Assembly (NCBI GenBank): GCA_019916065.1
Contig: CM034238.1
Coordinates: 3,374,199 to 3,438,198 of the forward strand
DNA: 64,000 nucleotides
Reading direction: 5' to 3'
DNA from: Vitellaria paradoxa
Lineage: Eukaryota; Streptophyta; Magnoliopsida; Ericales; Sapotaceae
Shown: piece after piece, positions 56,565 through 64,000 of the stretch
Layout: the number at the start of each line of letters is the position of its first letter
How positions within the stretch are numbered: position 1 is the first letter of the stretch
Notes under the pieces: model-generated
What the model was told of the DNA's origin: nothing
Seen by the model: only the letters and a program-made list of their open reading frames with translations
The model's database searches: none
Position numbers and translations under genes: made by a program

Positions 56565-59067
56565 GGCTAACATTAGAGTTTTGCTGTCAGCTGCTAACAT
56601 TTTTTATTTTTTTGGTAATTGTCATCCACTAACATTGAACTGAATCTCCACCACACAATTTGAATAATTTTCTTCAAGGCCACCTAAAAGCCAGCAAAAG
56701 AGTTTTTTTTTCCTTTTCCTCTTTCTTTTTTTTCTCAATGAATTGCAAAGGTAATCAATTTAACGGAATATTTATTTTTATTTTTTGAATGTGATTCAAA
56801 TGAACACAAAAAAAAATCTTTGACACCTGGAGTTAGGGCCTACTCTAATAATTATATTGAATTTGTAAATATTATTTAAAAATAATTATTCATGTAATTC
56901 AAAAAATAGCGACAATGATACTCGTTTGAAAGTTTTCGATACAAAGAATATGATTGTATAAAAAATTTACACATTCAAAAATCTCATGGGAGGTTAGTGA
57001 AATTTATCTGGTAAAGGAAGGAGGTAGTGTTATTTCAGAAACTTCAGGGGAGGTTTCTGTTGGTGTCAGAAACCTCAGGGGAGGTCAGTGAAATTTACCC
57101 AAAATAAATTTATCAATATAATTAAAATATAATAAAAATTTATTTATTATAAAATTTTTCAAAATTCAGATAATAATATCTGTCTACTTGTCAAAATTAA
57201 AAAATTCAAAAGATAGCAACTTGAGTTTCTTTCATTTTTCTTTTTCTTTTCTTTATTTGATTTTTTGGTTTTGTTTTTTGTTTTTGGCTTTTTTCATAAA
57301 ATTAAGTGAAACTAGCATTTTTTTTTTAGTTTTTTGTTAGAAAGCGGTTCAAATGACAAAAATATCTTTGAATTACTAGCTTACAATAATAATTATATTG
57401 AATATTAAATATTTAAAAATAAATTTATTAGTATAATTAAAATATTATAAAAGAATCCATTTATTGTAAGACTTTTCGAAATTTTAACTAATATATATGC
57501 TCACTTGTCAAAAATAAAAAAATTCTAAAGGCAGTAACTTAAGTTCTTTTTTTTTCTTTTTTCCTTTTCCCCCCTCCTTTTTTTTTGGTTTTCATTTTTT
57601 CCGTACTTGGATTGCAAAGGTAAAATCAAGTGAATATAACATTTTTATTTTATATTTTGTTGGAATGTGGTTCAAATGGTAATATATCTTTGAGTTAACG
57701 GCTTAATATAGTGATTATATTAAATGTTAAAATATTAAAAATAAATTTATCAATACAATTAAATATTATAATAAAAATCATTTATTGTAAATTTTTTAAA
57801 ATTCAAATAGCAATATTTGTCTATTTGTTAAAAATTAAAAAATAATAATTTATCAGTTTAATTTAATTTTTTGCTAGCTAACATCAAATTAACATTTTTA
57901 TTTAATTACTTTTATCATAATGTAGTTTAAATGACAAAAATATCTTTGAGTTATTGGCTTGATATATTAATTATATTGAATATTAATATATCGAATATCA
58001 TAATATTTAAAATAAAATTTATTAATATAATTTAAAATATTATAATAAAATTCAACTATTGTAAAAATTAGATATCTACATATGTCTAATTGAACTCATA
58101 TAAAAATATTTTCAATTATAAAAAATAAATTATACTGATAAATTTTGCCATTTTAAACCACATTCCAACAAAAATAAATAAAAGTTTTACTTAAATTTTT
58201 GCTTTGCAGTTTAGATAAGTTTTTTTTTAATTATTATAAAAATTAGACTATTTACATATGTCTCATTAAACCCATACAAAAATATTTCTATTGTAAAAAT
58301 AAATTATACTGACACCGAAAGTTTGTGTCAATCGCTGACATTAAATCTCCACCACATGATTTGATCGTCTTTCACTAGTAAAAGTTCTTTCATTTTGCTT
58401 TTTTTTTTTTTGGAAATATTTAAAATAAATTTATCAATATAATTAAAATGTTATAATAAAAATTTATTTATTGTAAAATTTTTTAAAATTTAAGTAACAA
58501 TATTTGTTCACATATTAAAAATTCAAAAATTCAAATGGCAGTAACTTGAGTTTCTTTCATTTTTCTTTTCATTTTTTGTTGTTTTGTTTATTTTTATTTT
58601 TTTTTGTGGAAAAAACCAAAAAAGAGAAAAATAGAAAAAAAAAGCAAAATGAAAGAAACTCAAGTTATTGTCTTCTGAATTTTTAAATTTTGACAAGTAG
58701 ACAGATATTGTATGTTGAATTTTGAAAAATTTTACAATAAATAAATTTTATTATAATATTTTAATTATATTGATAAATTTATTTTTTAATATTTTAATAT
58801 TTAATATAATTATTATATTTAGCTAGTAAGCTCAAAGGTATTTTTTTCATTTAAATCACATTCTAAAAAATAAAAAATAAAATAAAGTATTAGTTTAAAT
58901 TGATTACGTTTGCAGGTTCAAGTTTAGGAGAAAGAAAAAAAGAAAATGAAAATAAAAAAAAAAAAAAAACTCTTTTGTTAGTTTTTGAGTGGCTTTGCCG
59001 AAAATTATTTAAATCGTGTGGTGGGGATTCAATGTTAGCGACTGACAACAAAACGCTAATGTCATCC
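56565..59067. mobile_element. AT-rich inverted-repeat element, shortened duplicate
   Basis: Duplicate of 19158-21987 with the same termini, but about 330 bp shorter because the left half of the nested MITE is gone. It also has many one-base differences from 56,700 on. Confidence 0.65.
56899..57109. mobile_element. Right arm of the MULE-type MITE, left arm deleted
   Basis: Matches about 19797-20005 and ends AGTGAAATTTACCC at 57100, followed by aaaataaat (57101-57109). The left TIR and left target repeat are missing; the join at about 56895 is irregular. Confidence 0.8.
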
Positions 59068-59715
59068 ATTTCCCTCACCCGCCTGTTTGATTTATGGCAT
59101 CATCGACCTGCTTTTCAATCTAAGCGATTTCATAACCCGCAAAGAGAGGCCTTTCCTTCGGAACATTCAAAGAAGTTATGCACCTTCACTGAATACTAAT
59201 GAAAGAAAGTCCTTTCATCCTAATCTCATCTAATGAAAAGGAGGTCGGGCATAGAACGTTAATTTTTTGGGACACATAGGCTATTACAGACGCATTATTA
59301 AATGCTTTTCGAAGCCCAGAATCCCGAAAAGGAATCATTGCAGAATGAAGGGGAAAAAAAGGATTTATCACCCTGTTCAACTACCCATCCAAGAGTATTT
59401 GGCTTTAGAATACTTGTCTTTTTTTTTTTTTTTTTTTTCTTTTCTATGGACTTCATAAATCTTATCTTCTAGCCCAAAGGAGGATGATAGAATTTGGCAG
59501 CTCAATCCTCACGGTAATAATTATGTCAATTCTACCTAAAAATCTCTTCCAGTGATCAAGAGTGCTCCCTTTTTCAGTAGATAAGATTAGAATGAAAGGT
59601 ATTACCTCAACGCTTTTTTTCTCTGATTTATTTTTTCAAATAAAATTTTGGCTTGCGATAATGTAATTGGGATTTCATCTCCTAAATTCTTTTTTTCTAT
59701 GAAAGCAAGAGATGG
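59068..59715. other. Unassigned ~650-bp block (duplicate)
   Basis: Duplicate of 21988-22640. The RT-like stretch GHIGYYRRIIKCFSK persists, but one T is lost just before it, so the two copies do not share one longer frame. Confidence 0.35.
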
Positions 59716-60025
59716 AAAGTGTTGTTTTAAATTTTTTGTTCTGCTAACATTAGAGTTTTGTTGTTAGTCGCCAACATTGAATTCTCACCACACAATTTGA
59801 ACAATTTCCGCCAAGGCCACCCAAAAGCCAGCAAAAGAGTTTCTTTCATTTTCCCTTTTTTTTTTCCCCTAAACTTGAACTGCAAAGATAATCAATTTAA
59901 ACAAATATTTTTATTTTTATTTTCATTTTTTGGAATGTGATTCAAATGAAGGAAAATATCTTTGAGTTACTCACTTAATATAATAATTATATTGAATATT
60001 AAAATATTTAAAATAAATTTATCAT
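59716..60025. repeat. Left end of AT-rich element, truncated (duplicate)
   Basis: Duplicate of 22641-22945, ending at the junction with CAF1. Confidence 0.6.
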
Positions 60026-60835
60026 CATCATTGATACAGAGTTTCCAGGATTTCTTCACAAGACGCCGAGGAATGCTTCTGAATCACAGCGGTACGAGGA
60101 TTTGAAGTTCAACGTCGATCATTTGAAACTTATTCAACTGGGTTTGACGTTGTTCGACGACGAAGGCAGTATTGGTGGGACATGGCAGATCAATTTCTGT
60201 GATTTTGATGTAGATGTAGACCCTCTAAGATGCAAGGCAAGCAAGAGGTTCGATTTCGAGAAGAACAGAAAAGAAGGTGTTGATAGTGCAGTATTTGGAG
60301 AGAAATTCAAGCGAATGCTGTTGAGTCACAAAGGAATTAAGTGGGTGACTTTCCACGGATTATATGATTTGGGTTATCTAATTCGACTATTAATTCGAAC
60401 AGAAATTCCTAATTCTCTGATGGAGTATCGCTGATATAGTGTGGACTCTGTTTAGGTGGTGTTTATGATGTCAAATTCATGGCCAAGTACTGCCATGTAA
60501 TTGTGGATGATGTGATTTTATGGGTTTGGAAAGACTATCAATATACTGAATGTTAAAAGAGTAGGAGAAGCCCACCAAGCTGGTTCTGATAGTCTCTTGA
60601 CTGCTGCTGTGTTCTTGAAGATGGTTAGGGTCTCTCGTTTGATAACTCCAAATTTTGAAGGGCTTATGTATGGAATTAGTGTTAAGATACAGTGCAGGTG
60701 GTCGTATTATCGAGGTCCTATTCTTCATTCCCCGCCATCAGTACTTTTGATAGCAGCACCGCCACAAATGCCTACTTGCTTTGCAGAACCAACACCCTGG
60801 TACATGGCATTGCTTCCGCGTTCATCTGCCATTGA
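60026..60835 (+). pseudogene. 5'-truncated CAF1 (copy 7)
   Basis: Duplicate of the 22.9-kb truncated copy. Beyond losing its start, it has extra bases (ggagtatcgctg near 60424, tttaggtgg near 60453) and lost bases near 60510, 60540 and 60800 that break the frame. The central part (about 60102-60434) still reads KFNVDHLKLIQLGLTLF and the DLGYLIR motif. Pseudogene, though some indels may be assembly error. Confidence 0.82.
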
Positions 60836-61047
60836 TATAGCATACATAAATATATATAGGACCATTTGTGCAGTGTATGATTAGTCTTTATAGGTTTGTT
60901 TTGCGTTCGATACCCTTTTCAGGGTCTACTGTACGTTAGTTGCATAAAAAAATTGTAAATGAAATTTTTTGTGCCTTCAATGAAAATTTAAAATTTTTAG
61001 TAATTTTTAATAATTTTTGATTGTTTGATGAAAAGCTAAAGAAATTT

Positions 61048-61603
61048 TTATTTATTTGCAAGGAAACAAGAGTTATGTTAAAAATAGGTGTTGCTAGAGG
61101 AAAGTTAGGTGAAAATTATTTATTCAGGGGCCATTTGGTAACGCTGTTATTTTTTTGTCTCTATCTCTCTTTATTTGTTTACGTTTTCTATTTTTTGTTT
61201 TTCATCATCGTTTTTTCTGAAATAAAAATTGAAATTACATTTGAAAATATAATTTTATTTATAATTATAATTTTTTATTTACATAAAATATTTAATTTTA
61301 TTAATTTTTAAACAATTAGTTGAATTTAATAAAATATATTTCTTTTTAATGTAATTTAATTAATTTTATATTTCAAATAATCACGCTTGTTTTGACGGAA
61401 GTGCAAATGGGGGCTTAAATTCGTTTACGGGGGTAAATGAATTTGAAGCAAATCGTTACCTGAGTAAACGAAATCATTTAACTTAGGTTCGTTTCTGCAG
61501 TGAACAAATTCCAACTCATTTCAGTAAAAAAGTTTCAAACCAACTTAACCCTGTATAAATTACACCACACATGCCTAGTGGGATCAAAATGCCCTGAATG
61601 CTG
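61048..61603. mobile_element. Right arm only of the foldback element (duplicate)
   Basis: Duplicate of 23975-24529; ends CAAAATGCC at 61593 with ctgaatgctg after it. Confidence 0.78.
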
Positions 61604-61893
61604 ACTGGGAGAGATGGAAATGTCAGAGAAACAACAGATCGAACTATGAAAACAAGACACGTTCACCAGTTAAAGGGGAAAAGAAATGGGAAGGCAAATG
61701 TTCTGAATCTCTATTTGTCTGAGTTCTGTTTGCATCTCTAAACCAATCCGAATCTCTTCCTTCTGAAACTATAGGTACGTGGAGAGAGAGAGACCAATCT
61801 GAAACTCTTCCTTCTGAAACTATAACTACGTGGGGAGGGAGGAGAGAGAGAGAGAGAGGTTTAGTTTTGGTTGGGATTGAGTGTGGGGATTGG
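61604..61893. other. Intergenic flank with (GA)n tracts
   Basis: Duplicate of 24530-24822; no gene. Confidence 0.55.
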
Positions 61894-62081
61894 ATCAGGG
61901 CACAGATTTTTTTTTTTTTTTTTTTTGAAAGGTAAAGGTTTTTTTTTTTTTTAATAAAGGGGAGGGGGTAAGTTTTTTTTTTTTTTATAAGGGAAGGAGG
62001 AAGAATCGAACTTGAGTCATTAGCGGGAATAAGAGACTCTTAACTATTGAGTTACAGGCCACGCTCAATCAGGAGCACAGA
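61894..62081 (-). mobile_element. tRNA-derived SINE with target duplication (duplicate)
   Basis: The insert is 61907-62067 between atcagggcacaga (61894-61906) and atcaggagcacaga (62068-62081). Its poly-T tract is longer than in the 24.8-kb copy. Confidence 0.83.
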
Positions 62082-62684
62082 CCGATAAAAGAAAAGGGGA
62101 GTAAATATTTCTTGTATATTTCTATCCCTCTCCTTGTATACTACTTTTTATAGGGAATTTTTGTCATAATTTGTTAATAAATTATCGGGCACAAAATATA
62201 ATTTAGTATGTAAATAAGTCAAATTTAAATTTATAAAATAAACTTACATAAAGTATGGTAAAAATAATCTATAAAAATAAAAATTATTAATCAAAAGATA
62301 TTAATGTATAAAATTTTATTATTTATTATAAATATTATCACATTTTTTAAAATATTAGTTTAAAATCTTTTATACAAAAATATTAAAAAAGTATGGGAAC
62401 AGTAAAATTTATATTTTGTTTAACAAATATTTAAAATTTTATTATTCATTAAAATTAATTATTTATAATAATTTATTTATTTTACTACACAATTAAAAAT
62501 TGTCAAAAAAAATTATTTTATTTTATTTTATTTTGAACATAACCTCTCGAAAAGATAGAGTTTTTGCCTTAAAAAAAAAATAGCGAGCACCTTCCTTTTG
62601 TCTCGAAAAAAAAAAAAAACTAATTGTCCAATCAACCTCTCCCTAGCAATCCCTCCCCATCCCCCTCCCCCTCTCAGTGGAAGC
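62082..62684. other. AT-rich spacer, no gene
   Basis: Duplicate of 25008-25610; nothing coding. Confidence 0.58.
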
Positions 62685-64000
62685 TAGGGATGTCAATGGG
62701 ACGGGTACACGTGGGTACCCGACTTGACCGAACCCGATAAAAACCAATTGAGAAATATCCTAATGGGATTGGGATAGGTTTGAGATTTGCCTGTAAAGTA
62801 TCCGATACCCATTACCCGATACCCGTTAATACTTATAGGGTACTCGATATCTGATACCTGTAGGGTATTTGTCACGCCCCGGATTTTCATAACCGAATGC
62901 CCAGGGGTGACTTGGAATTTATTTGCTAGGTATAAAAATAAGATGATAAAAATACGCTGTCACACCCCAGAGTTTTCCTCCAGATTGGGGTTGACCCATA
63001 AGAAAAATTTAAGATAGTCAAAATCCCATGTTTATCCCAAACAATATTTATAAGTCATTGGACTAAACCATTTGATGGGATTTCAACTACAGGGCACAAA
63101 ATAAAGATAGAGAAAAATATTACAGAGCCATCTAAGTGTCCCAATCACGCTATTAACATTACATACCAAATAAAAGCAAATTAGGTCTATGCTTAATAAT
63201 TACAATCATCCAACAATTATTACAGACCAAAATAAAGTCTTCCAGCTCTGTGCAAGAAAGAAGAAAAAATAGATAACTCTTCTGATGGAATATTTAAGAG
63301 AATTTAATCTCTTTCCAGCTCATCTTCTGTATCCCTGTGCTTAATATCCTGAAAAAATATTCCCACAAGGGGTGAGCTACTAAAGCCCAGTAATCAGAAT
63401 CTCCTAGGTGCCTATATGCAGTGGTTGCAATACTACACTGTATTAAGTGAATGTGTTTAAGTGGCATACTATTTATGCAACAATTAATTCAATAGATCTC
63501 AACTGAATAATGTAAATTATACTTACAACGGTTCGATGAAATTGTCACCGTAACTACTATATTTTACTTACATGTAAAATAATTAAATACTGATGTGTAT
63601 ACCACAATGAAGTCTGTGTCGCAGTGGTAGGGATCTCAGATTTAGATCTTCAAGGTCTCGGGATCAAACCCCGTAGCGATACAGGTTTCATACATATATA
63701 TATATATATATATTTATAAAATATTAATCGAGAGGAATTAAATATAATTAAATAATTCCAACACATCATTCATACATAACAAGAGAGGTTGCTGGTCACA
63801 GTAAAATTTTGTAAAGGAGTTTAATCTAAATCCTCCTAAGATAATCATACTCCTATCCTCCTCTACCCCCAACCTTGGGAACCAGTGACTTTACGGGCTT
63901 AGCATCAATGCATACCGACGGTGTCACCTACCAAAACCTAGCCGTCGCGACCGGCTACCTGACTAGCCAGGTCAGAAGGGAGCATCTCCCAAATAAAATG
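62685..64000. mobile_element. hAT left end with nested LTR, cut by window edge
   Basis: TAGGGATGTCAATGGG starts at 62685, and the nested LTR starts TGTCACGCCCC at 62870 after gtatt (62865-62869). The tRNA-like SINE A recurs at about 63606-63713. Both elements run past the window end. Confidence 0.62.

Overview
This window looks like nuclear DNA of a flowering plant, probably a eudicot. It is AT-rich and intron-bearing. It holds plant-type gene fragments (PTEN2, a UGT71-like glycosyltransferase, CAF1/POP2), tRNA-derived SINEs, hAT and Mutator-like elements, and a probable solo LTR. I see no rRNA, CRISPR or bacterial-type operons. The species cannot be told from the sequence.

The dominant feature is a large tandem segmental duplication. 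Bases 1 to about 26,950 recur almost unchanged at about 37,419-64,000. The offset is about 37,420 over the first 19 kb, then falls to about 37,074 at the right end because of deletions. The basic building block is PTEN2 (3' part), then a UGT71-like fragment, then an intronless CAF1 gene, all on the + strand. Whole or partial blocks lie at 0.3-2.4 kb (UGT, CAF1), 10.1-17.8 kb (PTEN2, UGT, CAF1), 22.9-23.8 kb (CAF1 only), 30.2-31.8 kb (UGT, CAF1), 33.2-39.8 kb (PTEN2, UGT, CAF1), 47.6-55.2 kb (PTEN2, UGT, CAF1) and 60.0-60.8 kb (CAF1 only).

Coding potential is limited. Three CAF1 copies (ATG at 16905, 30850 and 54327) are open 302-codon frames with all five DEDDh catalytic residues; the other four are broken. 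All three PTEN2 copies lack the N-terminal half and the catalytic cysteine. The 33-36 kb copy still splices to an open frame, while the other two share a lost splice donor and frameshifts. All five UGT fragments are pseudogenes. These genes are linked by shared duplication history, not by a visible pathway.

The space between genes is mostly transposon. There are 2.5-kb foldback elements with about 1.1-kb arms, a second AT-rich inverted-repeat family, and a 1.54-kb Pack-MULE carrying a 2-oxoglutarate dioxygenase fragment inside a PTEN2 intron. There is also a 536-bp MULE-type MITE, a 633-bp hAT element, a larger truncated hAT holding a 3.7-kb solo LTR, and three SINE-like insertions. Several insertions can be verified inside the window because a paralogous copy keeps the empty site. 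Half-copies of the foldback element sit at rearrangement junctions. Two blocks (about 1-2.4 kb and 56.7-60.9 kb) are rich in single-base indels against their duplicates and may contain assembly errors.
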